Positions 7,950 to 16,661 of a DNA stretch of 64,000 nt are shown here, piece after piece; position 1 is the stretch's first letter, and each line of letters begins with the position of its first letter. This DNA is from DASSUW01 sp963740605 (GTDB lineage Bacteria; Actinomycetota; Thermoleophilia; Solirubrobacterales; Solirubrobacteraceae), in contig CAVUFC010000002.1 of NCBI GenBank assembly GCA_963740605.1, forward strand, positions 1-64,000, given 5' to 3'. The notes below the pieces were generated by a model. It was given only the letters and a program-made list of their open reading frames with translations, had not been told where the DNA came from and made no database searches. Position numbers and translations under genes: made by a program.

Positions 7950-9497
7950 ATGCTGTCCCGCGAATATCCTGAGCTCTACATCGACGGCCGCTGGCAGCAG
8001 CCAGACTCGACGGAGAGCTTCGACGTCATCTCGCCGGCGACGGGTGAGAAGATCGGCTTCGTCGCCGCGGCCAACCCGACCGACATCGATCGCGCCGTCG
8101 CGGCCGCCCGCAAGGCATTCGACGAAACGGACTGGCCGACGCGGCCCGTTGCCGAGCGTGCGGAGCTGATGGAGCGGCTCGCCGCGCTGATCGCTGAGCA
8201 TCAGGCCGAGTTCTCCGATCTGATCGTCGACGAGCTCGGCCACAACAAGATCACCGCCGACGTGTATCACTCGGTCGCGCCGACGCTGCACTGGAACTAC
8301 TACGCGAAGGTCGGCCGCGACCACACGTTCGCCGAGGTGCGCGAGGCCGACCTCTCGCCCATGGCGGGCGCCGAGGGCGGGCTGATCATGAAGTACGAGA
8401 GCAAGAGCCTCCTCGTACGTGAGCCGGTCGGCGTCGTGGCGGCGCTGTGCGCGTTCAACTTCCCGCTGGCGGGCATCGCCCAGAAGACCGCGCCGGCGAT
8501 CGTGGCCGGCTGCACCGTCGTCGTCAAGACCCCGGACCCCGACCCGCTCGCGCTGCTCGCGATGGCCGACCTCGTCACCGAGGCCGGGTTCCCGCCCGGC
8601 GTGATCAACATCGTCGCCGCGACGCGCGACGCGTCCGCACACCTGGTCGGCCACCCGGGCGTCGACATGGTCACCTTCACCGGCTCCACCGAGGTCGGCA
8701 AGAAGATCGGCGAGGTCTGCGGCGCGCAGGTCAAGCGCTGCGTGCTCGAGCTCGGCGGCAAGTCGGCCGCGATCATCCTCGAGGACGCCGACCTCGACAC
8801 GGCCATCCCGATGGTCGTCGGCCTCGGCGCCGGCACGACCCAGGGCGAGAACTGCACCTGCATGAGCCGGATCCTGGCGCCGAAGTCGCAGTACGACGAG
8901 ATCGCGGCCCGGTGCACCGAGGCGTTCAAGACGCTGAAGGTCGGCGATCCGCGGGAGGCCGACACGGTCGTCGGCCCGCTGATCACCGAGGCGCACCGCG
9001 AACGCGTCCTCGGCTACATCAAGACGGCCGTCGACGACGGCGCTACGGTGGCCTACGGCGGCGGCATCCCCGAGCACATGGAGAAGGGCTGGTACGTCGA
9101 GCCGACGTTGCTGACGAACGTCAGCAACGACTCGACCGTCGCCCAAGAGGAGATCTTCGGGCCCGTCATCGTCCTGATCCCCTACGAGGATGAGGAAGAC
9201 GCCGTTCGCCTCGCCAACGACAGCAGGTTCGGCCTCTCGGGCGCGGTGTTCACGAGCGATCCCGTCAAGGGGTTCGACATCGCGCAGCGCATCCGTACGG
9301 GCACGTTCCGCGTCAACACGATGTCGGCCGACTTCAACTCCTCGTTCGGCGGATACAAGGAGTCCGGGATCGGGCGCGAGCACGGCCCGTACGCCATCGA
9401 CGAGTACCTGCTGGACAAGACGATCTCGATCGAGCCCGGGGAAGAGTTCCCCGAGAAGGTGCTGCAGTCGGCCCAGGCCGTTGCGGCGCAGGTCTAA
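7950..9497 (+). CDS. Aldehyde dehydrogenase, mycofactocin-associated (Rv0768-like)
   Basis: This 515-residue NAD-dependent aldehyde dehydrogenase would oxidise the aldehydes made by the SDRs to acids. The general-base Glu lies in VLELGGKSA (Glu267) and the nucleophile is in GENCTC (Cys302). The cofactor-binding VTFTGSTEVGK is intact. The C-terminus has a longer tail than usual (EEFPEKVLQSAQ). ATG 7950 follows GAGGAGAGGA. Aldehyde dehydrogenases of the Rv0768 family are a known neighbour of mycofactocin genes, and this one is 33 bp upstream of mftA, probably in one transcript. A cluster of Cys near the nucleophile (CTC) is slightly unusual. Confidence 0.88.
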   Translation: MLSREYPELYIDGRWQQPDSTESFDVISPATGEKIGFVAAANPTDIDRAVAAARKAFDETDWPTRPVAERAELMERLAALIAEHQAEFSDLIVDELGHNKITADVYHSVAPTLHWNYYAKVGRDHTFAEVREADLSPMAGAEGGLIMKYESKSLLVREPVGVVAALCAFNFPLAGIAQKTAPAIVAGCTVVVKTPDPDPLALLAMADLVTEAGFPPGVINIVAATRDASAHLVGHPGVDMVTFTGSTEVGKKIGEVCGAQVKRCVLELGGKSAAIILEDADLDTAIPMVVGLGAGTTQGENCTCMSRILAPKSQYDEIAARCTEAFKTLKVGDPREADTVVGPLITEAHRERVLGYIKTAVDDGATVAYGGGIPEHMEKGWYVEPTLLTNVSNDSTVAQEEIFGPVIVLIPYEDEEDAVRLANDSRFGLSGAVFTSDPVKGFDIAQRIRTGTFRVNTMSADFNSSFGGYKESGIGREHGPYAIDEYLLDKTISIEPGEEFPEKVLQSAQAVAAQV

Positions 9498-9530
9498 GGC
9501 CTTTGGTCACCACAACGAGGAGAAGCAACG

Positions 9531-9683
9531 GTGCCGGACCCCAGCACACAAGCACCGCCCGCCCCCACCGCGGCGGATGACGATCAGCGAACGGATGCGA
9601 CGGAGCAGCCGGACGTCGAGCTCGTCGAGGCGGATCTTCTGATCGAGGACGTCTCGATCGACGGCATGTGCGGCGTCTACTGA
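9531..9683 (+). CDS. mftA: Mycofactocin precursor peptide MftA
   Basis: This short gene encodes the 50-residue ribosomal precursor of the redox cofactor mycofactocin. The start is GTG 9531, preceded by GAGGAGAAG, and the stop is TGA 9681-9683. The leader is rich in Ala, Pro, Asp and Thr. Residues 30-41 (ELVEADLLIEDV) are the conserved recognition helix bound by MftB, and the protein ends in the invariant core IDGMCGVY. The terminal Val49 and Tyr50 are the residues processed by MftC. The next gene is mftB after nine bases. The exact C-terminal motif makes this assignment very safe. Confidence 0.97.
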   Translation: MPDPSTQAPPAPTAADDDQRTDATEQPDVELVEADLLIEDVSIDGMCGVY

Positions 9684-9692
9684 GCCGCTCGG

Positions 9693-9965
9693 ATGACGTT
9701 CGACATTGATCGGGCCTGGCGGCTCGACAGCCGTGTGGCGATCCGCCCTGAGCCGTTCGGGGCGCTCGCGTACCACTTCGGCACCCGCCGGCTCTCGTTT
9801 CTGAAGACCCGGAAGCTCGTGGCTGTCGTGGAGTCGCTCGGCGACCAGCCGACGGCGCTCGCGGCGTGCCGCGACGCAGGCGTCACCGACCAGGAGCTGC
9901 CGGCCTACTGCCAGGCGCTCGAGCGACTTGCAGGCTCGGGCATGGTTGTGGAGGACCGGGCATGA
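9693..9965 (+). CDS. mftB: Mycofactocin biosynthesis chaperone MftB
   Basis: This 90-residue PqqD-like protein forms a RiPP recognition element that binds the MftA leader and presents it to MftC. The pattern RPEPFGALAYHFGTRRLSFLKTRKL, with a helical C-terminal half, is typical for MftB. The gene starts nine bases after mftA and overlaps mftC by four bases (ATGA), which suggests that both are made in fixed ratio. Confidence 0.94.
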   Translation: MTFDIDRAWRLDSRVAIRPEPFGALAYHFGTRRLSFLKTRKLVAVVESLGDQPTALAACRDAGVTDQELPAYCQALERLAGSGMVVEDRA

Positions 9966-11128
9966 CTGCGCTGAGCCCCACCCGGCTCGTCGACCATTTC
10001 GAGGCGGGTCTGGACGCCCCGATCTGCCTGACCTGGGAGCTCACGTACGCCTGCAATCTCGCGTGCGTCCACTGCCTGTCGAGCTCGGGGCGCCGCGATC
10101 CGCGCGAGCTGACAACCGACGAGTGCTTCCGCGTCGTCGATGAGCTCCAGGCGATGCAGGTCTTCTACGTCAACGTCGGCGGCGGCGAGCCGACCGTCCG
10201 GCGTGACTTCTGGGAGATCCTCGACTACGCGACCGCGCATGGCGTCGGCGTGAAGTTCTCGACCAACGGGTCCCGCATCACCGCCGAGCGGGCGACCCGC
10301 CTGGCCGCCAGCGACTACGTCGATGTGCAGATCTCGCTCGACGGCGCGTCTCCCGCGGTCAACGACGCCATCCGCGGCCCGGGTTCGTTCGCGACCGCGG
10401 TTGCGGCCATGGAGCGGCTGGCCGAGGCGGGCATGCGGAACTTCAAGGTCTCGGTCGTCATGACGCGTACCAACGTCGACCAGCTGGACGACTTCGAGGC
10501 GCTGGCTGACCGCCTCGGGGCGCAGCTGCGGCTGACGCGGCTGCGGCCGTCCGGGCGCGGTGCGGACGTCTGGGGCGAGCTGCATCCGACGGCAGCGCAG
10601 CAGCGCCAGCTGTACGACTGGATCCTCCCGCGTGGCGACAAGGTGCTGACCGGCGACTCGTTCTTCCATCTCGCCGCCTACGGGCAGCCGCTGCCGGGCC
10701 TCAACCTGTGCGGCGCCGGCCGCGTGGTCTGCCTGATCGATCCGATCGGCGACGTCTATGCCTGCCCGTTCGCGATCCACGATGCGTTCCGCGCGGGCAA
10801 CATCCGCGCGCCGGGCGGCTTCACGGCGATCTGGCGCACGTCGGAGCTGTTCCAGGAGCTGCGGCGACCCCAGACCGGCGGCGCGTGCGCATCGTGCTCG
10901 CACTTCGACACCTGTCGCGGCGGGTGCATGGCCGCGAAGTTCTTCACGGGCTTGCCGCTCGACGGCCCAGACCCGGAATGCGTGCTCGGCAACGGGGAGT
11001 CGCTGCTCGAGCGCCTGTCCGAGCCGGCGCTGCCGCGGCCGTCGGCCGATCACTCTCGGCGACCGCGCCGGCGTCCCGTCTCTCCCTGCGAGACCTCTCC
11101 CGTGGCCGGCCTGGAGGTGATCTCCTGA
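9962..11128 (+). CDS. mftC: Mycofactocin radical SAM maturase MftC
   Basis: This radical S-adenosylmethionine enzyme of 388 residues acts on the C-terminus of MftA: it decarboxylates the last Tyr and then forms a carbon-carbon bond with the preceding Val. The SAM cluster motif is CNLACVHC (Cys31, Cys35, Cys38), followed by the GGGEPT SAM-binding motif. The C-terminal SPASM-type region has CASCSHFDTCRGGC and a further Cys in DPECVLG for auxiliary iron-sulfur clusters. The start at 9962 overlaps the mftB stop; longer upstream extensions of the frame are not coding. It ends with an overlap of one base with mftD. Confidence 0.96.
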   Translation: MTALSPTRLVDHFEAGLDAPICLTWELTYACNLACVHCLSSSGRRDPRELTTDECFRVVDELQAMQVFYVNVGGGEPTVRRDFWEILDYATAHGVGVKFSTNGSRITAERATRLAASDYVDVQISLDGASPAVNDAIRGPGSFATAVAAMERLAEAGMRNFKVSVVMTRTNVDQLDDFEALADRLGAQLRLTRLRPSGRGADVWGELHPTAAQQRQLYDWILPRGDKVLTGDSFFHLAAYGQPLPGLNLCGAGRVVCLIDPIGDVYACPFAIHDAFRAGNIRAPGGFTAIWRTSELFQELRRPQTGGACASCSHFDTCRGGCMAAKFFTGLPLDGPDPECVLGNGESLLERLSEPALPRPSADHSRRPRRRPVSPCETSPVAGLEVIS

Positions 11129-12327
11129 TGGCGGGCGGCTGGTTCGAATCGATCACCGAGGCCCAGCGACGCGCGAAGCGGGAGCTCCCCAGATCGGTCT
11201 ACATGGCGATCTGGGCCGGGACCGAGCACGGGCTGACGCTGAAGGACAACGTCGACGCGTTCGGCGAGCTGGGGTTCGCCCCGCACGTCGCCGACCTGCC
11301 GAGCGACCGCGATCTCTCGAGCACCGTGATGGGGCAGGCGATCGGGCTTCCGGTGATCATCTCGCCCACTGGCGTGCAGGCGGTCCACCCCGACGGCGAG
11401 GTCGCCGTCGCGCGAGCCGCGGCGGCTCGCGGCACGGCGATGGGCCTGAGCTCGTTCGCCAGCAAGCCCGTCGAGGACGTCGTCGCCGCGAACCCGCAGA
11501 CGTTCTTCCAGGTCTACTGGGCGGGTTCACGCGAGGAGATCCTCGGCCGGGTGGAGCGAGCAAAGGCGGCGGGCGCGGTCGGTCTGATCGTCACCTTGGA
11601 CTGGACGTTCTCCCACGGCCGCGACTGGGGCAGCCCGTCGATCCCCGAGCAGCTCGATCTCCGGACGATGGCGAAGCTGGCCCCCGAGGCGCTGATGCGC
11701 CCGCGCTGGTTCTATCGCTGGGCGCGGACCGGGCAGCTCCCCGACCTGACGGTCCCAAACATGGCCGTCGCGGGCGGCGCGGCACCGACCTTCTTCGGCG
11801 CCTACGGGCAGTGGATGCAGACGGGGTCGCCGAGCTGGGACGACGTGCGCTGGCTGCGCGAGCAGTGGGGCGGCCCCTTCATGCTCAAGGGCGTCATGCG
11901 CGTCGACGATGCGATGCGGGCACGCGACATCGGCGTGACCGCGATCTCGGTCTCCAACCACGGTGGCAACAACCTCGACGGGACGCCCGCGAGCATCCGG
12001 GCGCTGCCGGCCATCGCCGAAGCGGTCGGAGACCAGATCGAGGTCGTGCTCGACGGCGGCATCCGGCGCGGAAGCGACGTCGTGAAGGCCGTGGCGCTCG
12101 GCGCTCGCGCCGTGATGATCGGGCGCCCGTATCTCTGGGGGCTGGCGGCCAACGGCCAGGCGGGAGTCGAGAACGTGCTCGACATCCTGCGCAGCGGGAT
12201 CGATTCGGCGCTGCTCGGACTCGGGCGCAGCTCGGTGCGCGACCTCTCACCGGCCGATCTGCTGATCCCCGACGGTTTCGGCCGCCGGCTTGGCGACCCC
12301 GAAGAGCCCGGCGCGCCCGCTGGTTAG
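11128..12327 (+). CDS. mftD: Mycofactocin FMN-dependent dehydrogenase MftD
   Basis: This 399-residue protein of the lactate-dehydrogenase/glycolate-oxidase FMN family oxidises the AHDP intermediate released from MftA to give the redox-active keto-amide core of mycofactocin. The active-site segment VSNHGGNNLDG and the phosphate-binding LDGGIRRGSDVVKA and MIGRPYLWGL are present. The ATG at 11128 overlaps the mftC stop. The order mftC-mftD-mftE agrees with mycobacteria. Confidence 0.95.
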   Translation: MAGGWFESITEAQRRAKRELPRSVYMAIWAGTEHGLTLKDNVDAFGELGFAPHVADLPSDRDLSSTVMGQAIGLPVIISPTGVQAVHPDGEVAVARAAAARGTAMGLSSFASKPVEDVVAANPQTFFQVYWAGSREEILGRVERAKAAGAVGLIVTLDWTFSHGRDWGSPSIPEQLDLRTMAKLAPEALMRPRWFYRWARTGQLPDLTVPNMAVAGGAAPTFFGAYGQWMQTGSPSWDDVRWLREQWGGPFMLKGVMRVDDAMRARDIGVTAISVSNHGGNNLDGTPASIRALPAIAEAVGDQIEVVLDGGIRRGSDVVKAVALGARAVMIGRPYLWGLAANGQAGVENVLDILRSGIDSALLGLGRSSVRDLSPADLLIPDGFGRRLGDPEEPGAPAG

Positions 12328-12331
12328 CGCG

Positions 12332-12997
12332 GTGAGCCTCGGCTCCGCAACGTTCCCGGAGCTCCGCGGACGCGGCGACCTCCATCTCCTGATCCCGCTC
12401 GGGGCGACTGAACAGCACGGGCCGCACCTGCCACTCGAGACCGACACGCTGATCGCCCGCGGCATCGGTGAAGCGGTGGCCTCGACGCGCTCCGACGTCG
12501 TGCTCGCGCCGGCGTTGCCGTACGGCAGCAGCGGCGAGCACGCGGACTTCCCGGGCACGCTCTCGCTGGGACAGGGGACGCTTGAAGCAGTCGTGGTCGA
12601 ACTGACCCGCAGCGCCGACCCCTTCCGCGACGTGACGCTGCTCGCCTGGCACGGCGGGAACGCCGAGCCGCTGGCTCGCGCCCTCGCAACTCTGCACGCG
12701 GAGGGCCGGGCGGTCGACATGTGGCAGCCCGAAGTCGCAGGCGGCGACGCCCATGCGGGCTGGGTGGAGACCTCGTTGATGCTTGCGCTCGCACCGCACC
12801 TCGTCCGCTCAGAGCGGCCGGTCGGGGTGACCGAGCCGCTCGCCGTCCTGCTCCCCCGGCTACGGCAGCACGGCGTCAAGGCGGTGTCCGAGAACGGTGT
12901 GCTCGGCGACGCCCGCGCGGCGAGCGCGCAGCGGGGCCGTGAGCTGCTCGAGCGCTTGGCGGCACAGATCGGTGAGCTGCTGGATGCCGGTTCCTGA
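12332..12997 (+). CDS. mftE: Mycofactocin peptidase MftE
   Basis: This creatininase-family metallopeptidase cleaves the modified C-terminal dipeptide from MftA. Metal-binding motifs are GATEQHGPHLPLETD, AWHGGN and GGDAHAGWVETS. I take the GTG at 12332 as start, four bases after the mftD stop, giving 221 residues that begin directly at the conserved domain. A TTG at 12290 would add 14 residues and overlap mftD. Neither has a strong ribosome-binding site, so the start is uncertain. It overlaps mftF by 14 bases. Confidence 0.93.
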   Translation: MSLGSATFPELRGRGDLHLLIPLGATEQHGPHLPLETDTLIARGIGEAVASTRSDVVLAPALPYGSSGEHADFPGTLSLGQGTLEAVVVELTRSADPFRDVTLLAWHGGNAEPLARALATLHAEGRAVDMWQPEVAGGDAHAGWVETSLMLALAPHLVRSERPVGVTEPLAVLLPRLRQHGVKAVSENGVLGDARAASAQRGRELLERLAAQIGELLDAGS

Positions 12998-14384
12998 CGC
13001 GCGGCTACCCGCCGAGCTCGAGGTCTCGCTCGGCCCCGACGTGCGCGTCCTCGCCGGGGGAAGCGTGCTGGTCGGCGGCCAGCCGCTCCGGGCGGTCTCG
13101 CTGACCGCGCGCGGAGCCGAGGTCGTGAGCGGCTGGAGAGCGCCGGCTGCGATCGGCGCCGGCCGGGGCCGGCAGGACATCGCTCGCCGGCTGCTGGACG
13201 CCGGCATGCTCGAGCAGCACGCGCCCGCTCCCGTGGCGCCGGACGAGCTGACGTTCGTCGTCCCGGTACGCGACCGCCCCGAGCAGCTCGAGCGCTGTCT
13301 GCGCGCGGTCATGCAGGCCGCGCCTGCGGCACGCGTGATCGTGGTCGACGACGGATCCGTCACCCCGGTGCACGTCGCGTCCGCGCGCGTCATCCGGCAC
13401 CCGACGGCTCGCGGCGCGGCCGCCGCGCGCAACACTGGCCTCGCCGCCTGCACCACCGAATTCGTGGGCTTCGTCGATTCGGACGTCGTCGTACCGCAGG
13501 CCACCGCCGGCCGCCTGCTCGCCCATTTCGCGGATCCATGCGTCGCCGCCGTCGCGCCACGCGTGTGCCCGCTCGGCGCGCGCGGGCCGATCGCCGCGTA
13601 CGAAGCGCGCCACTCGCCGCTCGACATGGGGCCGAAGGGCGGATTCGTGGCGCCCGGCCGGCCGATCCCCTACATCCCCAGCACCGTGCTCTTCGTACGG
13701 CGATCCGCGATCGATCGCGGCTTCGACGAGGACCTGCCGATCGGCGAGGACGTCGACTTCGTCTGGCGCCTCGGGGCGTCCGGCTGGCGGATCCGCTACG
13801 CGCCCGACGTGGATGTCCTGCACGACCATCCCGCACGACTGGCGCAGCTCGTCGCCCGCCGCTACATCTACGCCCGCTCGGTCGGACTGCTCGCGCGCCG
13901 CCATCCCCGGGCGCTGCCCGCCGTCTGGATCACGCCGGCCGCTGCAGCCGCCTGGGCGCTGGTGCTCGGCGGCCGACGCGCAGCGCCGGCCGCCGTCGTC
14001 TTCTGGTCGATCGCACGGACCGAGCGGCGGTTGCGAGACGTGACACCGACGTCCCGGCGGCTGGCGGCGTCTCTGACGCTGCGCGGCTTCGGGCACAGCG
14101 CTGCAGGGTTGAGCCGGGCCGTCCGGCGGCCCTGGTTCCCGCCGCTGCTCGTGATCGCGTGCCGCAGCCCGCGCACGCGCGCCGTGCTCGCGGCGGCCTT
14201 CGCGGCCCGGATCCTCGAGGACGCGCTCGTCACGGCCGACGTCCGCTCGCTCGTCAGCCATGCCCCGCTCCGTATCCTCGACGACGTGATCGCCGCGGCC
14301 GGGACGTGGGATGGGTGCATCCGCTCCCGGACGCTCCGTCCCCTCCTCCCCTCGTTCAGCCCGCCGGCGCGCCCCGTCGGATGA
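12984..14384 (+). CDS. mftF: Mycofactocin glycosyltransferase MftF
   Basis: This family-2 glycosyltransferase of 466 residues attaches the glucose oligosaccharide found on mature mycofactocins. After an N-terminal PqqD-like segment (residues 1-75), the GT-A domain shows VVPVRDRPEQLERCL, VVDDGS, RGAAAARNTGL, the metal-binding VDSDVV and the catalytic region GEDVDFVWRL. The C-terminal third is arginine-rich with moderately hydrophobic stretches, as in other MftF proteins. The ATG at 12984 lies within the end of mftE. The stop overlaps the next SDR gene by four bases (ATGA), so this SDR belongs to the mft operon. Confidence 0.94.
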   Translation: MPVPDARLPAELEVSLGPDVRVLAGGSVLVGGQPLRAVSLTARGAEVVSGWRAPAAIGAGRGRQDIARRLLDAGMLEQHAPAPVAPDELTFVVPVRDRPEQLERCLRAVMQAAPAARVIVVDDGSVTPVHVASARVIRHPTARGAAAARNTGLAACTTEFVGFVDSDVVVPQATAGRLLAHFADPCVAAVAPRVCPLGARGPIAAYEARHSPLDMGPKGGFVAPGRPIPYIPSTVLFVRRSAIDRGFDEDLPIGEDVDFVWRLGASGWRIRYAPDVDVLHDHPARLAQLVARRYIYARSVGLLARRHPRALPAVWITPAAAAAWALVLGGRRAAPAAVVFWSIARTERRLRDVTPTSRRLAASLTLRGFGHSAAGLSRAVRRPWFPPLLVIACRSPRTRAVLAAAFAARILEDALVTADVRSLVSHAPLRILDDVIAAAGTWDGCIRSRTLRPLLPSFSPPARPVG

Positions 14385-15181
14385 CCAGGACGGCGGTCGT
14401 AACGGGCGCGGCACGCGGGATCGGCGCGGCCACCGTGACGAGTCTCGCGGCCGCGGGCTGGAACGTCGTGGCGGTCGATCGGTGTTCGGACGACCCGCGA
14501 CTTCCCTACCGCCTGGGGACGCGGGAGGAGCTGGCCGAGGTCGTCGCGGCGGCGCGCGCGCACCGGGGCGCGGACGAGGCGATCAACCCAGTCATCTGCG
14601 ACGCGGCTTCCGACGACGAGATGGCGCGCGCGATCGCCGGAGCCGAAGACGCGTTCGGGGGCGTGGATGCCGTGATCGCCATCGCCGGGGTGATCGCGGG
14701 CGGCGTCCCGCTCTGGGAGATGCCGCTGGGGCAGCAGCGCGCCGTCCTGGAAGCGAACCTCACGTCGGTGCTCGCGGCCGCCAGGGCCGGCATCCCGGCG
14801 CTGCTTCGCCGACCGGAACCGCGCACCGGACGCTTCGTCGCCGTGGCGTCGGCCGCCGCCACGCGAGGACTCCCGATGCTGGCCGCCTACTGCGCCGCCA
14901 AGGCGGGCGTCACCGGGCTGATCCGGGCGCTGGCCGCAGAGCTGCGCGGGACCGGCGTGACCGCGAACGCCGTCAGCCCAGGATCGACCGCGACGCCGAT
15001 CCTGGACGAGAGCGCGCGGCTCTACGGCCTGGAGTCGGCCGAGGCGTTCTCGTCGCAGCAGCCGATCTCACGGCTGATCCGGCCCGAAGAGGTCGCCGAG
15101 GCGATCGTATGGCTCGCCGGAGTGGCGCCCGATGCGCTGACGGGCGCCACTGTGCCCGTCGACGGTGGGCTCTCCCTGTAG
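14381..15181 (+). CDS. SDR family oxidoreductase of the mycofactocin operon
   Basis: This SDR of 266 residues has TGAARGIG, a catalytic Ser in AVASAAATRG, YCAAK and the final VPVDGG. The usual NNAG is replaced by AIAGV. It resembles the second SDR subfamily known next to mycofactocin genes, so it may use the cofactor. The ATG overlaps the stop of mftF. In mycobacteria the position after mftF is taken by the GMC oxidoreductase gene mftG, which is absent here. The gene is convergent with the ferredoxin gene, four bases apart. Confidence 0.85.
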   Translation: MTRTAVVTGAARGIGAATVTSLAAAGWNVVAVDRCSDDPRLPYRLGTREELAEVVAAARAHRGADEAINPVICDAASDDEMARAIAGAEDAFGGVDAVIAIAGVIAGGVPLWEMPLGQQRAVLEANLTSVLAAARAGIPALLRRPEPRTGRFVAVASAAATRGLPMLAAYCAAKAGVTGLIRALAAELRGTGVTANAVSPGSTATPILDESARLYGLESAEAFSSQQPISRLIRPEEVAEAIVWLAGVAPDALTGATVPVDGGLSL

Positions 15182-15185
15182 ACGA

Positions 15186-15386
15186 CTACTCGTTGATCAC
15201 GACGATGGCGCTCTCCGGGCAGGTGCCGGCGACCTCCTCGGCGAGGTCGCGCAGATCGTCCGGCACCTCGATCGGGTCGCCGCCCCGGATCGTCACGTAA
15301 CCCTCGTCGTCGCTGTCGAGCAACTGCGGGGCGAGCGAGTAGCACCGTCCGTGGCCCATGCACGCGGTCGTGACCTGGAGCTTCAC
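15186..15386 (-). CDS. Small [3Fe-4S]-type ferredoxin, P450 redox partner
   Basis: This 66-residue ferredoxin has Cys9, Cys15 and Cys56 (the last followed by Pro) as cluster ligands. The middle ligand of the motif is replaced by His12 (CMGHGRC), as is frequent in ferredoxins that serve actinobacterial cytochromes P450. GTG 15386 is chosen because GGAGG lies seven bases upstream and because GTG overlaps the P450 stop (GTGA); a TTG five codons earlier would destroy this spacing. The tight coupling shows that it delivers electrons to the P450 upstream. Confidence 0.92.
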   Translation of the reverse strand: MKLQVTTACMGHGRCYSLAPQLLDSDDEGYVTIRGGDPIEVPDDLRDLAEEVAGTCPESAIVVINE

Positions 15387-16624
15387 GAGCTCACCTCCCA
15401 ACGCAGCGGAAGCTGGCTGAGCGCCATCATCGCGCCACCGCCGCGCTCGAGCAGCTGCGCGTCGGTGTCCAGATCGAAGTCAGGGATCACCGACAGCCAT
15501 TCCTGCACGGCGATCGTCATCTCGCGCCGTGCGAGGTGCATCCCGAGGCAGCGATGAGGACCGCTCGCGAACCCGAAGTGGTTGTTCTTCTTGCGGTCGA
15601 TGACGAACTCGTCGGCCCGCTCCCAGTGACGCGGGTCGCGGTTCGCGCCGGACACGAGCGCGTACACCATGTCGCCCTTCTTGAGCTGCACGCCGTGGAA
15701 CTCGACGTCGCGGGTGACCTTGCGCCCGTCGCCGAAGATGATCGTGTAGTAGCGGAGCGTCTCCTCGACCGCGAGCGGCGCGAGCTCAGGGTCGTCGACC
15801 AGCTGCCGGCGATGCTCGGGATGCTGCGCCAGATGGTGGAACATGTACCCGAGCTCGGCACGCGTCGTGTCGAGGCCGGCGAGCGTCAGCACCGTGCACA
15901 TGTCGAGCAGGACCTCGTCGTCCAGCGGCTTGTCGTCGAACGTCGAGTTGAGCAGATAGGCGAAGAGGTCGCCCTCCTTGTCCGAGTTGTTGGCCCGCCG
16001 ATCGGCGAGCTGCTCGGTCCAGAACTCGCGCATCTCGGTGAGCGCCTTGGCCATGTTCTCGGCGCCGGCGGGGTCGCCGCCGAAGCCGCCGAAGAACATG
16101 TCGACCCACTGCGCGAACTGCTCGGTGTAGGACACCGGCACGCCGATCACGCTCAGGAACGCCGCCGTCGGATACAGCAGCGCGAAGTCCTCGATGAAGT
16201 CGCACCGCCCCTTGCTGACGATGGGCTCGATGAAGCTCTTGCACAGCTCCCGCATCATCGGGGCCGCCGCCTCCATCGCCTTCGGCGAGAACCACGGGTT
16301 CAGGATGCGGCGGTACTTGATGTGATCCGGCGCGTCGACCTGGGTCGGCACGAACCGGTAGATCGGGTTCGGCTCCCACGGCGTTATCGACTCGCTCGAG
16401 AAGATCTCCGGGGTCTTGTAGATGTCCTTGACGGCCTCGTGGCGCGTGAACACCCAGTACCCACCCTCGGAGTACTTGTTGTAGAAGTGCGGGCAGCTCT
16501 CGCGCAGTTCGTTGCCGAGCGCCCAGTAGTCACCGAGATTGCGGGTGGTGGAGAAGTCCTGATGCATCACCGGGCAACCGGTGACCTGGTCTCCGTTCAC
16601 CTCCGAGATGGTGCCTGATTCCAT
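15383..16624 (-). CDS. Cytochrome P450
   Basis: This soluble bacterial P450 of 413 residues has the oxygen-activating I-helix motif LAGLDTTRAE, the K-helix EETLR and the haem-binding FASGPHRCLG with Cys359 as axial ligand. P450s of this kind hydroxylate small hydrophobic compounds such as terpenoids or steroid side chains. It lies between the flavin dehydrogenase, 37 bases upstream, and the ferredoxin, in one leftward operon. The substrate cannot be read from sequence. Confidence 0.93.
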   Translation of the reverse strand: MESGTISEVNGDQVTGCPVMHQDFSTTRNLGDYWALGNELRESCPHFYNKYSEGGYWVFTRHEAVKDIYKTPEIFSSESITPWEPNPIYRFVPTQVDAPDHIKYRRILNPWFSPKAMEAAAPMMRELCKSFIEPIVSKGRCDFIEDFALLYPTAAFLSVIGVPVSYTEQFAQWVDMFFGGFGGDPAGAENMAKALTEMREFWTEQLADRRANNSDKEGDLFAYLLNSTFDDKPLDDEVLLDMCTVLTLAGLDTTRAELGYMFHHLAQHPEHRRQLVDDPELAPLAVEETLRYYTIIFGDGRKVTRDVEFHGVQLKKGDMVYALVSGANRDPRHWERADEFVIDRKKNNHFGFASGPHRCLGMHLARREMTIAVQEWLSVIPDFDLDTDAQLLERGGGAMMALSQLPLRWEVSS

Positions 16625-16661
16625 GTGATCGACTGCCTTTGTGTTCGATTCGACGAGGGAC

